From the NCBI GenBank assembly GCA_947492525.1, contig CANLNQ010000003.1, positions 186,001-250,000 of the forward strand: a stretch of DNA of 64,000 bases, read 5' to 3'. The position numbers were made by a program, and so were the translations under genes. Source of the stretch: an uncultured Granulosicoccus sp. (GTDB lineage Bacteria > Pseudomonadota > Gammaproteobacteria > Granulosicoccales > Granulosicoccaceae). The notes under the pieces were generated by a model. That model worked only from the letters and a program-made list of their open reading frames with translations. It made no database searches and was not told the DNA's origin. Of this stretch, positions 45,551-54,547 are shown one piece after another. Every line of letters starts with the position of its first letter. The first letter of the stretch is position 1.

Positions 45551-47044
45551 CTAGTCGTCGCTACCGCTGACTTCGCCGAATGCCGAGACCGTGTACGGGT
45601 CCAGCAGAGCCCTGGCGCGAGAGAAGACCTGATCGTCATTCACCCGGAAGACAGCGCTACCCGTAGCGTTGACATCCACGCTCAGAGGGTCGTCGAAGGC
45701 CAGATTGCTGGCAATCTGAATCTCGTAGCCAATGGCATTGTCGACCGGGTTCTGAACCTGGACCAGAAATTCCTGCCCCTGGCGAGTGATGCTGGTATTG
45801 ATCGGGGGTATGGCGTTATCGATTTCCGCCACGGTCAGTCGGGTGTTGGAGGTGAAGCCGCGTAGACCGTTGTCATCAACTGCGCGCAGCAGCAGGTAGT
45901 AATCGCCGGTATTCACACCCGAGAGTTCCAACTGTTCGATGCGAACATCAAAATTCGACAGCGTTTCCACGCCCGCCTCGTCGTTGGACAGACTGGCGAT
46001 ATAGGCATCCGCATCATCGAAAGGCCACCATGTGACCAGGTCGCCGGGTGCCATGCGTGTGGGTACGCGCTTGAATACCGGTGCCGGCAACAGGGCAATT
46101 GGCGCGCTTGGTGCCTCGCCGGGCTCAACCACGGAGCCGAAGCCTGTTTCCAGACCGACATCCTGTTGCTGGGCGTTGAGATCGACGCTGCCTTCCGTGA
46201 CACCTACCAGAAGCGTTTCGCTGGCTTCGATATCGAAGATCGTGCCTCTGACCGCAGCTGATGCATACGGCGTGTTGATACGGAAATCCACATCCTGCTC
46301 ATCGCGCCTGTTGACGTCGGAGGTGATCTTTCCCCTGAAGGTGGTTATCTCGATGACGCAATCGTCGTTGTCAGGCAGGCAGGCCAGTACCGACAGGGTC
46401 GCTTCGGTATCAGGTTGCAGATTGATCACGGAGCCGGAGGAGAACTCGATGCTGACATAGCCGTCGGAGCTCGTCTGAATGGTGTCGCCCGGGTAGACGT
46501 CGAAATCCCGTTCGAGATCGAATACGCTGGCGTCTGCAGCATCATCGGCGGTGTCAGGGGTACGGGCCGCCGTGGCGCTGGGTCGGGTGATGATGACATT
46601 GCCCTTGACGAAGACCACTTGCGCGGATTCGGCTTCGGCGGCCACCAGAATGGGAATACGTATGATATCGCCCGGTGTCAGGGCGGCATCCACGGCCAAC
46701 TCGTTGAATTCGGCCAGTTGCGCGGCAAATCCGGCTCTGCCCAGTTCACGCGTCGAGATGATGCTCAGCGTATCGCCGGCAACGACCTCGACGTCGCGAG
46801 CGATGATGCTGGCAGTCACCGGCGTCGCTGCCGCATCGACGGAGGCCGCCGTTGAGTTCTGGGCGAGAGAGGGCGTACCGAATGATGCAGAGGCCGCCAG
46901 AAATATCGCTGCGTTGACCAGTGTGCGTGTGTTATTCAAACCGTGAATACGCTCGAGGTGTCTAGTTTGATCCGAGTCTGGAGGATAACCGACTCGGAAA
47001 CGGTGTGCCAGCTCACACGAGAGCCGGCACAATGTTTGACGCAT
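45551..47044 (-). CDS. secreted LysM-FecR domain protein
   Basis: About 497 residues. After the signal region (NAAIFLAASASFGTPSLAQ) a LysM domain is seen (VVAGDTLSIISTRELGRAGFAAQLAEFN...LTPGDIIRIP), then a FecR domain (DVYPGDTIQTSSDGYVSIEFSSGSVINLQPDTEATLSV...TPYASAAVRGTIFDIE), and two beta-sandwich repeats near the C terminus. It is probably envelope-located and peptidoglycan-binding. The start is uncertain: ATG 47044 is the first conventional codon, but TTG 46939 would begin exactly at a normal signal peptide. No partner ECF sigma factor is adjacent. Confidence 0.82.
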   Translation of the reverse strand: MRQTLCRLSCELAHRFRVGYPPDSDQTRHLERIHGLNNTRTLVNAAIFLAASASFGTPSLAQNSTAASVDAAATPVTASIIARDVEVVAGDTLSIISTRELGRAGFAAQLAEFNELAVDAALTPGDIIRIPILVAAEAESAQVVFVKGNVIITRPSATAARTPDTADDAADASVFDLERDFDVYPGDTIQTSSDGYVSIEFSSGSVINLQPDTEATLSVLACLPDNDDCVIEITTFRGKITSDVNRRDEQDVDFRINTPYASAAVRGTIFDIEASETLLVGVTEGSVDLNAQQQDVGLETGFGSVVEPGEAPSAPIALLPAPVFKRVPTRMAPGDLVTWWPFDDADAYIASLSNDEAGVETLSNFDVRIEQLELSGVNTGDYYLLLRAVDDNGLRGFTSNTRLTVAEIDNAIPPINTSITRQGQEFLVQVQNPVDNAIGYEIQIASNLAFDDPLSVDVNATGSAVFRVNDDQVFSRARALLDPYTVSAFGEVSGSDD

Positions 47045-47099
47045 TGTCAACACAGGTTACTAGCATGTTTCATTCCCGAGCCTGGTTGGAAACGTGCTG

Positions 47100-48551
47100 T
47101 CACTCACGAGACGGAAATTGATCGGCCTCGGGCAGCTCCTTGAGGCGCGTCAGGCGCAGCATGTTGGTGGTGCCGGTTCTTCCGAACGGCATGCCGGCGG
47201 TGATGGCGATGATCTCGCCCATCTCGCCAAAGCCTTCTGCCAGCGTGATGTTGATGGCGTGCGACACCATCTCATCGATACTGTTCATGACCTGATAGAT
47301 GACGGCGTGGACTCCCCACACCAGCGCCAGGCGACGAGCGGTTTCGACGTTTGGTGTACAGCCGATGACGGGGGCTTCAGGGCGTTCTCGCGCCGCCCGG
47401 AAACTGGAAAAGCCCGATTCGGTGTAGGTGAATGTCGCAGCCAATGGAATGACGGTGGCAACATGATGCAGGGATGAGCTGATGGCATCGGCCACGGTGT
47501 CACCCGGTGTGGGCATCGCGGCATTGACTGACTTGCGGTAATAGGGATCGCGTTCCACTTCGATGATAATGCGGTTCATGGCCGTGGCCGCTTCGACCGG
47601 GAAGCTGCCGGCGGCGGTTTCAGCAGAGAGCATGACCGCATCGGCGCCGTCATAGACAGCGGTGGCAACATCCGAGCTTTCCGCGCGAGTCGGTACCGGT
47701 GAATGGATCATCGACTCGAGCATCTGCGTGGCTACCACCACAGGCTTGCCTTCCTGACGTGCGCATCGCAGGATCTTCTTCTGTACCACTGGCACGATTT
47801 CCTGCGGCATCTCGACGCCCAGATCGCCACGCGCTACCATCACGGCATCGCTCAGGTGCACGATATTGTTCAGATCGTCGATGGCACTGGGTTTTTCCAG
47901 CTTGGCCATGATGGCGGCCTTGTTGCCGACCAGAGAGCGCAGCTCAGCCATGTCGTCGCCGCGTTGCACAAAGGACATGGCCACCCAGTCCACACCCAGC
48001 GACAGGGCATAGTCCAGATCGCGGCGATCCTTCTCGGTCAGTGGCGAGATGGGCAGCACCAGATCGGGTACGTTGACTCCCTTGTTGCTGCTGATTTCAC
48101 CGCCGACCACGACTTCGGTAACCGCGCGCTGTTCGGTGAATTCCAGAACCTTCAGGCGAATCTTGCCATCGTTGACCAGCAGGTTGGAGCCGACGCTCAG
48201 GGCGGCGAAGATTTCGGGATGCAGCAGCGGTGCGCGCTTGCCGTCCCCCGGTGTGGGATCCTGATCGAGAACGAACTGTTCGCCCGGTACCAGCATCTCC
48301 TTGCCGTTGGCAAACTTGCCGACTCGCAATTTGGGTCCCTGCAGATCTGCCAGGATACCGATCGGCCGGCCGCGCTCTTCTTCCACGCTGCGAATGATGG
48401 CGTGAGTCTTGGCATGATCTTCGTGGCTGCCATGACTGAAGTTCAGTCGGAAGACATCGATACCGGCATCGAACAATTTCAGTATCGTCTCGCGATTGTT
48501 ACTCGAGGGGCCCAGCGTGCCTATGATTTTAGCGTCGCGTCTGCGTCTCAT
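47100..48551 (-). CDS. pyk: pyruvate kinase
   Basis: 483 residues. DAKIIGTLGPSSNN, the FRLNFSHGSHEDH segment, MAKLEKPSAIDDL (Lys and Glu of the active site) and MVARGDLGVEMP are standard pyruvate kinase motifs; the C-terminal allosteric domain is complete. It makes pyruvate and ATP from phosphoenolpyruvate. A HexR-like palindrome begins 36 bases upstream of the start, placing the gene in the HexR regulon beside the Entner-Doudoroff genes. Confidence 0.97.
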   Translation of the reverse strand: MRRRRDAKIIGTLGPSSNNRETILKLFDAGIDVFRLNFSHGSHEDHAKTHAIIRSVEEERGRPIGILADLQGPKLRVGKFANGKEMLVPGEQFVLDQDPTPGDGKRAPLLHPEIFAALSVGSNLLVNDGKIRLKVLEFTEQRAVTEVVVGGEISSNKGVNVPDLVLPISPLTEKDRRDLDYALSLGVDWVAMSFVQRGDDMAELRSLVGNKAAIMAKLEKPSAIDDLNNIVHLSDAVMVARGDLGVEMPQEIVPVVQKKILRCARQEGKPVVVATQMLESMIHSPVPTRAESSDVATAVYDGADAVMLSAETAAGSFPVEAATAMNRIIIEVERDPYYRKSVNAAMPTPGDTVADAISSSLHHVATVIPLAATFTYTESGFSSFRAARERPEAPVIGCTPNVETARRLALVWGVHAVIYQVMNSIDEMVSHAINITLAEGFGEMGEIIAITAGMPFGRTGTTNMLRLTRLKELPEADQFPSRE

Positions 48552-48586
48552 CGATTCCTGCCACTGTTTGGGTTGATGGTCAATTT

Positions 48587-48601
48587 TGTAGTTTACCTAC
48601 A
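48587..48601. promoter_or_regulatory. HexR-like operator before pyk
   Basis: TGTAGTTTACCTACA; on the pyk strand it reads TGTAGGTAAACTACA, one base different from the edd operator. It lies 36 bases upstream of the pyk start, in line with HexR control of pyruvate kinase reported in other gammaproteobacteria. Confidence 0.85.
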
Positions 48602-48731
48602 AAGCGGGCTGAGGGCCGCCGGGATATAGGTCAGCGGCTTCCCGCTGCGGCAAGTTTACCGCACCCGGGATGCAGATACTCGATGAAGCGTGTGGGAATG
48701 TCTTGTTCGCCATTGGCGGCGTTTGTCATCG

Positions 48732-48746
48732 TGTAGTCAAATTACG
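48732..48746. promoter_or_regulatory. weaker HexR-like site between pyk and glcD
   Basis: TGTAGTCAAATTACG resembles the HexR consensus at most positions (both half-sites TGTA and TTAC present). It lies about 250 bases upstream of glcD and 130 bases beyond the pyk operator, in the divergent gap 48552-48996, where I see nothing else. Confidence 0.4.
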
Positions 48747-48996
48747 CCTTGACGAGCCGTTGGTGTACGCCATTATCGAGATTCTTGCCTTGTCAGTCTG
48801 TACCACTAATGGTTTCGGGTAAAGTCGGGGGCGTTAGCATCGCTGATCGTTACCAACAGGCAAGCAGAGCCTTCAGCAACGAACTTCGATGAGCTGCGAT
48901 CGAGTGCAGCCCGGGCTGTCAGTTTGCTATTCTGTGGCAATGATGCGGGATCGCCCCGATTCCAACCCCCTCGAGTCCTGCGCTGGAGTCCTTCAG

Positions 48997-50562
48997 ATGT
49001 CTGCCGAACCTGCCGATCAGCCTGCCGTGTCCCATTCACCGGGATCGATTCCGCAACCGGTCGCAGAGGACTCCTCGCAGAACGAAGCGCGAATCGCGCA
49101 ACGCCTTGAACGTCGACGGCGTTTCGCCGGTGAGCTGGCGCAATGGCTACCGGCTGAGTCCATTCTGTCCAGTGAAGAGCAGCTGCGTCCTTATGAGTCC
49201 GATGGTCTGACGGCCTTCAAGGCCACCCCCTTGCTCGTTGTCCTGCCCGATACGATAGAACAGGTTCAGGCGGTGATGCGCTGGGCGAGTGCCAATGCAG
49301 TCCCGGTGGTGGCACGTGGCGCAGGCACTGGATTGTCCGGCGGGGCCTTGCCCCACGAAGACGGCATCCTGTTGGGCCTGGCTCGATTCAACCGGATTCT
49401 CGAGCTCAACCTTGAGCTGGGCCATGCCCGTGTCCAGCCCGGCGTGCGCAATCTGGCGATTTCCGATGCAGCTCGGCCGCACGGTCTGTACTACGCCCCT
49501 GATCCTTCATCACAGATCGCCTGCACCATCGGCGGCAACATTGCCGAGAATTCCGGTGGCGTGCATTGCCTGAAATACGGCCTCACCGTCCACAATGTCC
49601 TGTCGGTCACCGTTGTGACGATCGATGGTGATCTCCTGACTCTGGGCGGAGAGGCTCAGGACAGCGCCGGTTACGATCTGCTGGCATTGATGACCGGTTC
49701 GGAAGGCATGCTCGCGGTTGTCGTCGAAGTGTGCGTCAAACTGCTACCGGTGCCACCCGAGGCCAGACTGGTCATGGCAGCTTTCGACAGCGTAGAGGCG
49801 GCCGGAGATGCGGTGGGGCGGGTCATCGCCGCGGGCATCATTCCTGCCGGTCTGGAGCTGATGGACAAGCCGGCCATCATTGCCGCCGAGGCATTTGCCA
49901 AGTGTGGTTACCCCACTGATGCAGCAGCCTTGCTGCTGTGTGAGCTCGATGGCACTGCCGAGGAGGTGGTCTCGCAGATCGAGCGAGTCTCGGAGGTGTT
50001 CAGAGCCTCCTCGGTGAGCAGTCTGCACATAGCGGACAGCGAGGCCGAACGTTTGCTGCTCTGGAAGGGGCGAAAGTCGGCCTTCCCGGCTGTCGGTCGA
50101 CTGGCACCGGACTACTATTGCATCGATGGCACCATACCTCGCCGTCAGCTGTCACACGTACTGCAGCGAATGGACGAGTTGTCGGAGGAATACGGTTTGC
50201 CGATCGCCAATGTGTTCCACGCCGGTGACGGCAATCTGCATCCGTTGATCATGTTCGATGCAGGCAAGCCTGGTGAACTGCACAGAACCGAGCAGCTGGG
50301 CAGTCAGATACTGCAACTGTGTGTCGAGGTGGGCGGTACCGTGACGGGCGAACATGGTGTTGGTGTCGAGAAGATCAACGAGATGTGCGTGCAGTTCGAT
50401 AGCGATACATTGACGCAGTTTCATTCGGTCAAGGCAGCCTTCGATCCTCAGGGCCTGCTCAACCCCGGCAAGGCCGTGCCGACATTGCAGCGCTGCGCCG
50501 AATTCGGCGCCATGCATATTCATCACGGCGAACTGCCGTTCCCCGATCTCGAGCGTTTCTGA
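48997..50562 (+). CDS. glcD: glycolate oxidase subunit GlcD (FAD-linked)
   Basis: 521 residues, FAD_binding_4/FAD-oxidase C family. VVARGAGTGLSGGALP is the FAD-contacting loop, GGNIAENSGGVHCLKYG and GYDLLALMTGSEGMLAVV follow, and the C-terminal NVFHAGDGNLHPLI...TGEHGVG motif carries metal/flavin-side residues. With GlcE and GlcF it oxidises glycolate to glyoxylate. The frame opens at 48889, but ATG 48997 has GGAG eight bases upstream and begins close to where homologues start. Confidence 0.95.
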   Translation: MSAEPADQPAVSHSPGSIPQPVAEDSSQNEARIAQRLERRRRFAGELAQWLPAESILSSEEQLRPYESDGLTAFKATPLLVVLPDTIEQVQAVMRWASANAVPVVARGAGTGLSGGALPHEDGILLGLARFNRILELNLELGHARVQPGVRNLAISDAARPHGLYYAPDPSSQIACTIGGNIAENSGGVHCLKYGLTVHNVLSVTVVTIDGDLLTLGGEAQDSAGYDLLALMTGSEGMLAVVVEVCVKLLPVPPEARLVMAAFDSVEAAGDAVGRVIAAGIIPAGLELMDKPAIIAAEAFAKCGYPTDAAALLLCELDGTAEEVVSQIERVSEVFRASSVSSLHIADSEAERLLLWKGRKSAFPAVGRLAPDYYCIDGTIPRRQLSHVLQRMDELSEEYGLPIANVFHAGDGNLHPLIMFDAGKPGELHRTEQLGSQILQLCVEVGGTVTGEHGVGVEKINEMCVQFDSDTLTQFHSVKAAFDPQGLLNPGKAVPTLQRCAEFGAMHIHHGELPFPDLERF

Positions 50563-50579
50563 CAGGACGGCCTCAATTC

Positions 50580-51698
50580 GTGATTCACAATGACGACAGC
50601 GCAGCTCTTCTGGAGCGCGTTCAACAGGCGGCATCGACGGCGACACCGCTGAATATCGTGGCGGGCAACAGCAAGCACTGGCTGGGCAATCATCGTGCAC
50701 TTGAGGAACGTGCCGATGCGCTTTCCATGCTCTCGCACAGCGGCATCATCAGCTATGAGCCGACCGAACTGGTGGTCAGTGTCAGAACCGGTACCCCGGT
50801 GACCGAACTGAACCGGGTGCTGGCAGAGGCTGGACAAATGTTGCCTTTCGAACCACCGGTACTGCCCGCCAGCACGATTGGCGGTGTGCTGGCCTGTGGC
50901 ATGGCCGGGCCGGCACGGCCCTTTGCCGGTTCCGCGCGAGATTACGTGCTGGGTACACGGGTCATCAACGGGCAGGGGCATGACTTGTCGTTCGGTGGCG
51001 AGGTGATGAAGAATGTGGCCGGGTATGATGTGTCCCGATTGCAGGTCGGTGCCTACGGCACGTTGGGCGTCCTGCTGGATGTCTCGATGAAAGTGCTGCC
51101 CAGACCCGAGGCCGAACTGACTCTGGTGCATGCGGCGACGCCACACGATACTCCGTCCTTTGCCAGACTGTTGCGCCAGCCACTTCCCTTGTCCGGCGCC
51201 ATGCTGATTGCCGACCGGCGCTACCTGCGGCTCAGTGGCAGCGAGGCCGCTGTCTCGGCGGCCGCCCGCGAGCTCGGCGGTGATACCTTGCCCGATGACG
51301 AGTCCGACATCTGGCAGCAGGTGCGTGATCATGAGCATGAATTCTTCAAATCCGCCGAGGGTGGCAAGCGTCTGTGGCGAGTATCCGTGGCCGATCACGC
51401 ACCGGCACTGGATCTGCCGGGAGAGTGGTTGCATGACTGGGCCGGAGCGCAGCGCTGGTTGCAATCCGATGCATCGGCCGAGGACATCCATCGGGCAGCC
51501 AGGGCAGCTGGCGGTCATGCGACGCGTTACTGTGCCGGTCCGCCCGGAGAGAACGCTCTGCAACCTCTGGACGGGGTGATGCGGCGGTTACAGTCCCGCG
51601 TCAGAGACAGTTTCGATGCGCAGCGTCTGTTCAATCGCGGCCGCTTTCATCCGGAGCTGGATACGATTGAGCACACGCAAATGGCAAGGGAGGGCTGA
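50580..51698 (+). CDS. glcE: glycolate oxidase subunit GlcE
   Basis: 372 residues. The FAD-binding domain is recognisable by LPFEPPVLPASTIGGVLACGMAGPARPF and RDYVLGTRVINGQGHDLSFGGEVMKNVAGYDVSRL, typical of GlcE. Start is GTG 50580 with GGACGG before it. It lies 17 bases after glcD and three before glcF. Confidence 0.95.
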   Translation: MIHNDDSAALLERVQQAASTATPLNIVAGNSKHWLGNHRALEERADALSMLSHSGIISYEPTELVVSVRTGTPVTELNRVLAEAGQMLPFEPPVLPASTIGGVLACGMAGPARPFAGSARDYVLGTRVINGQGHDLSFGGEVMKNVAGYDVSRLQVGAYGTLGVLLDVSMKVLPRPEAELTLVHAATPHDTPSFARLLRQPLPLSGAMLIADRRYLRLSGSEAAVSAAARELGGDTLPDDESDIWQQVRDHEHEFFKSAEGGKRLWRVSVADHAPALDLPGEWLHDWAGAQRWLQSDASAEDIHRAARAAGGHATRYCAGPPGENALQPLDGVMRRLQSRVRDSFDAQRLFNRGRFHPELDTIEHTQMAREG

Positions 51699-51701
51699 AC
51701 C

Positions 51702-52943
51702 GTGCAAACCACCATAGCCCCGACCCTGGCCGATGATCCTCGAGCCATCGCAGCCGAGGCGCTGTTGCGAAAATGCGTGCATTGCGGCTTCTGCCTGGCC
51801 ACGTGCCCGACCTACAATCTGCTGGGTGACGAACAGGACAGTCCTCGTGGCCGCATCTATCTGATCAAGCAAGTGGTGGAGGGCAATACGCCCACGGCCA
51901 GTACGCGCCTGCATCTGGATCGTTGTCTGACCTGCCGTAATTGTGAAACCACCTGTCCATCCGGTGTGGAATATGGTCACCTGGTCGACATTGGCCGAGA
52001 TCTGGTTGAGGAGCAAGTGCCCCGCAGTGGTCTGGAGTACTGGAAGCGCAAGGCCATTCTGAGCGTCTTGCCGTATTCGAAGCGAGTCGCTCCCATGCTC
52101 TGGCTGGGACAGACCCTGCGTCCGGTGTTGCCAGAGAAGCTGGCAGCCAGTGTGCCTCGCAAACAGTCACCGGGGGCTCTGCCAACGAGGACGCATGAGC
52201 GGCACATGCTGGTGCTCGAGGGCTGCGTACAGCCAGCGATGACACCCGCCACCAACGCCAGCGCTGCGCGCGTGCTGGACGCCTTCGGTATCTCGCTTCG
52301 ACCGTCCGCACAGGCCGGATGCTGTGGCGCTGTGCATTTCCACCTCAACGAGCAGGATCAGGCCAGGGTGCTGATGCGACAGAACATCGATGCCTGGTGG
52401 CCGTCCATCGAATCCGGTTGTGAGGCAATCATTACCACGGCCAGTGGCTGCGGTGTCATGGTCAAGGACTACGGCCATGTGCTGGCTGATGATCCTGACT
52501 ACGCCGAGAAGGCGATGCGGGTCAGTCAGCTGGCGAAGGATATCGTCGAAGTGCTGGTAGAGGTGTTGCAGCAGGAAGATCTCGAAGGTTTCCAAGCCCG
52601 GGCTGCGTCCATGGGCAGGATCGCCTTTCATTCACCCTGCACACTGCAACACGGGCAGCAGCTGCCGTTGGTGACCGAAGCCCTGCTGGGTCGCTTCGGA
52701 TTCGAGCTGAGCGCTGTCAAGGACTCGCATACCTGTTGTGGATCGGCTGGCACCTACTCGCTCTTTCAGCCGGAGTTGAGTCATCAGCTGCGGGACAACA
52801 AGCTGACCAATCTGCTGGCAGACCAACCCGATATCATTGCTACCGCCAATATCGGCTGCCAGTTGCACCTGCAAGGCGGCAGTGGCCGTCAAGTACTGCA
52901 CTGGATCGAACTGGTGGACAGCCTGGTGACGGCAACCGTGTAA
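51702..52943 (+). CDS. glcF: glycolate oxidase iron-sulfur subunit GlcF
   Basis: 413 residues. Two [4Fe-4S] ferredoxin motifs, CVHCGFCLATCPTY and CLTCRNCETTCPSG, are followed by two CCG-type cysteine-rich domains (AGCCGAVHFH and SHTCCGSAGTYS), the GlcF/HdrD architecture. It passes electrons from the flavin subunits to the quinone pool at the membrane. GTG 51702 is the start. No glcG or malate synthase gene follows. Confidence 0.95.
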   Translation: MQTTIAPTLADDPRAIAAEALLRKCVHCGFCLATCPTYNLLGDEQDSPRGRIYLIKQVVEGNTPTASTRLHLDRCLTCRNCETTCPSGVEYGHLVDIGRDLVEEQVPRSGLEYWKRKAILSVLPYSKRVAPMLWLGQTLRPVLPEKLAASVPRKQSPGALPTRTHERHMLVLEGCVQPAMTPATNASAARVLDAFGISLRPSAQAGCCGAVHFHLNEQDQARVLMRQNIDAWWPSIESGCEAIITTASGCGVMVKDYGHVLADDPDYAEKAMRVSQLAKDIVEVLVEVLQQEDLEGFQARAASMGRIAFHSPCTLQHGQQLPLVTEALLGRFGFELSAVKDSHTCCGSAGTYSLFQPELSHQLRDNKLTNLLADQPDIIATANIGCQLHLQGGSGRQVLHWIELVDSLVTATV

Positions 52944-53072
52944 GAAGGGGAAGCGGCAGGGCTAATGGTTCGTCATGCAGGTTTTGCGGATATGATTCCG
53001 CTTCGCTCCCACGGAATCCGGCGCCGCATGCCCAGCCTTTACCTTCATGACCATGCGGCCCCTGTCTGCTGC

Positions 53073-53275
53073 TTGCCGAGCGAACGAAGCGTGAATCACG
53101 CAGCCATTGTGTGCGGTTTGACGAGTGAGCCGAGTGCGAATCACGCAGACATTGTGTGCGGTTTGACAAGTGAGCGGGATGTGAATGACGCAGCTGTCGG
53201 CTGCGGTCTGACGAGCGAGCGGATTTCGAGTCTGCAGCTAATGTCTTCGGTTTGCCGAGTGAACGGGATGTGAAT
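53073..53275 (+). repeat. 45-bp tandem repeat, about 4.5 copies
   Basis: Imperfect units recur at 53073, 53118, 53163, 53208 and, one base short, 53252; each contains GTGAATCACGCAG- and GTGCGGTTTGACGAG-like parts. The array runs from 130 bases after glcF up to the start codon of the AI-2E family gene. The period permits a 15-residue coding repeat, but no plausible gene is attached. The remaining part of 52944-53072 shows nothing. Confidence 0.88.
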
Positions 53276-53276
53276 C

Positions 53277-54386
53277 ATGAGTGATGTAGACGCTCGCTTG
53301 CCGCAGGAAAGAGTCTTGAGATCCATCCGGCGAATACTGCGGATTCACCTGATACTGTTGATAGGCGTCATTTGCTACTTCGCAAAGGACCTGCTGATGC
53401 CCTTGGCACTGGGACTGCTGATCACGATGACGTTGGCGCCGCTGGTCAGACGTCTGGCTCGTTATCATGTGCCCGCTCCGGTGTCGGCGGTTCTGCTGGT
53501 GATCACCATCGGTGGTTGCATCACCTCGTTCGGCTACATGATGTCCACTCCCATGGCTGAACTGTTCGATTCCATACCGGATATCGGTCAGACCCTGGAG
53601 CAGAAGATCAGTCCCTACAAGCAGTCGGTCGATGCCATCAGCAAGGCTGGCGAGCAGGTGGAGAAGATGGCAAGCGGCGGCGATCAGCCCGCCAGAGTCG
53701 TGCTTGATCAGCCCGGCATCATTTCATCAGCGGCGTCCACGGTTGCCAACGGCTTGACCACGATCATGCTGGCCTTTGTCCTGTCGCTGTTCATGCTGGC
53801 ATCCGGTACTCTGTTTCAGGAGAAATTGATTGCCGTGATGCCGAGACTGCAGGACAAGAAGCGCGCCCTGGCAGTTGCCTATGAAGTCGAAAGTAGCGTG
53901 TCTCGCTATCTGCTTACGGTGACATTGATCAATGTCTGCCTGGGTATTGTCATCATGGGGGTGATGTCGTTGATAGGGGCACCGAATCCGGTCCTCTGGG
54001 GCGTCATGGCCGCCGTATTGAATTTCCTGCCGTTCGCGGGAGCCTTGTTGGGCGTGGGCATGCTAGCGATCGTTTCGCTGGGTACCTACGACACCTTGCC
54101 GGCCGCATTGCTGCCCCCCGCGCTGTACTACGCCTGCACCACGCTTGAAGGCAATTTCATCACACCGGCGATAGTCGGACACCGCTTGCAACTCAATATC
54201 GTGGCGGTGTTCACCGCCGTGGTGGTCTGGGGCTGGTTGTGGGGAATCGGTGGCGCCTTGATGGCGGTGCCGATACTGCTCGTGGTAAGGATCCTGTGTG
54301 ATCACATCGAGTCATGGAAGGTACTGGGCGAATTCCTGTCGGGACGCGACGCCACCGGTATCGAGGCGCAGGGCACAGAGAACTGA
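53277..54386 (+). CDS. AI-2E family transporter (PerM-like permease)
   Basis: 369 residues, about eight helices. The central soluble segment (about 95-150) and the C-terminal block GAPNPVLWGVMAAVLNFLPFAGALLGVGMLAIVSLGTYDTL...LEGNFITPAIVGHRLQLNIVAV are typical of the AI-2E exporter/PerM family. The transported substrate is unknown for most members. The last repeat unit of the upstream array touches its start. Confidence 0.92.
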   Translation: MSDVDARLPQERVLRSIRRILRIHLILLIGVICYFAKDLLMPLALGLLITMTLAPLVRRLARYHVPAPVSAVLLVITIGGCITSFGYMMSTPMAELFDSIPDIGQTLEQKISPYKQSVDAISKAGEQVEKMASGGDQPARVVLDQPGIISSAASTVANGLTTIMLAFVLSLFMLASGTLFQEKLIAVMPRLQDKKRALAVAYEVESSVSRYLLTVTLINVCLGIVIMGVMSLIGAPNPVLWGVMAAVLNFLPFAGALLGVGMLAIVSLGTYDTLPAALLPPALYYACTTLEGNFITPAIVGHRLQLNIVAVFTAVVVWGWLWGIGGALMAVPILLVVRILCDHIESWKVLGEFLSGRDATGIEAQGTEN

Positions 54387-54431
54387 GGTATCCGTAGAAG
54401 ACGCTTAGTAACAAGGTCAGCCGGACGGACT

Positions 54432-54521
54432 GAGCAGAAAGCAACGAGCAGAAAGCAACGAGCAGGACGGGATCGCGCCAGATGGGACTAAGCCAGATGG
54501 GACTAAGCCAGATGGGACTGG
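54432..54521 (+). repeat. 14-bp and 15-bp short tandem repeats
   Basis: Two perfect copies of GAGCAGAAAGCAAC plus a partial one (54432-54469) are followed by two perfect copies and a partial one of AGATGGGACTAAGCC (54480-54521). Two unrelated units adjoin in one convergent gap between the AI-2E family gene and the histidine kinase. Confidence 0.85.
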
Positions 54522-54547
54522 ATCAGGCGAACTGTTCCAGACAGCAC

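Noticed and set aside
45392-45865. Plus-strand frame over the CTTGC array (LALPC repeats)
   Set aside because: It runs into the antisense of the FecR-domain gene and is explained by the array.
52965-53273. 102-codon frame with 15-residue repeats in the glcF/AI-2E gap
   Set aside because: Units are too diverged at protein level and lack a ribosome site; the 45-bp DNA repeat explains it.
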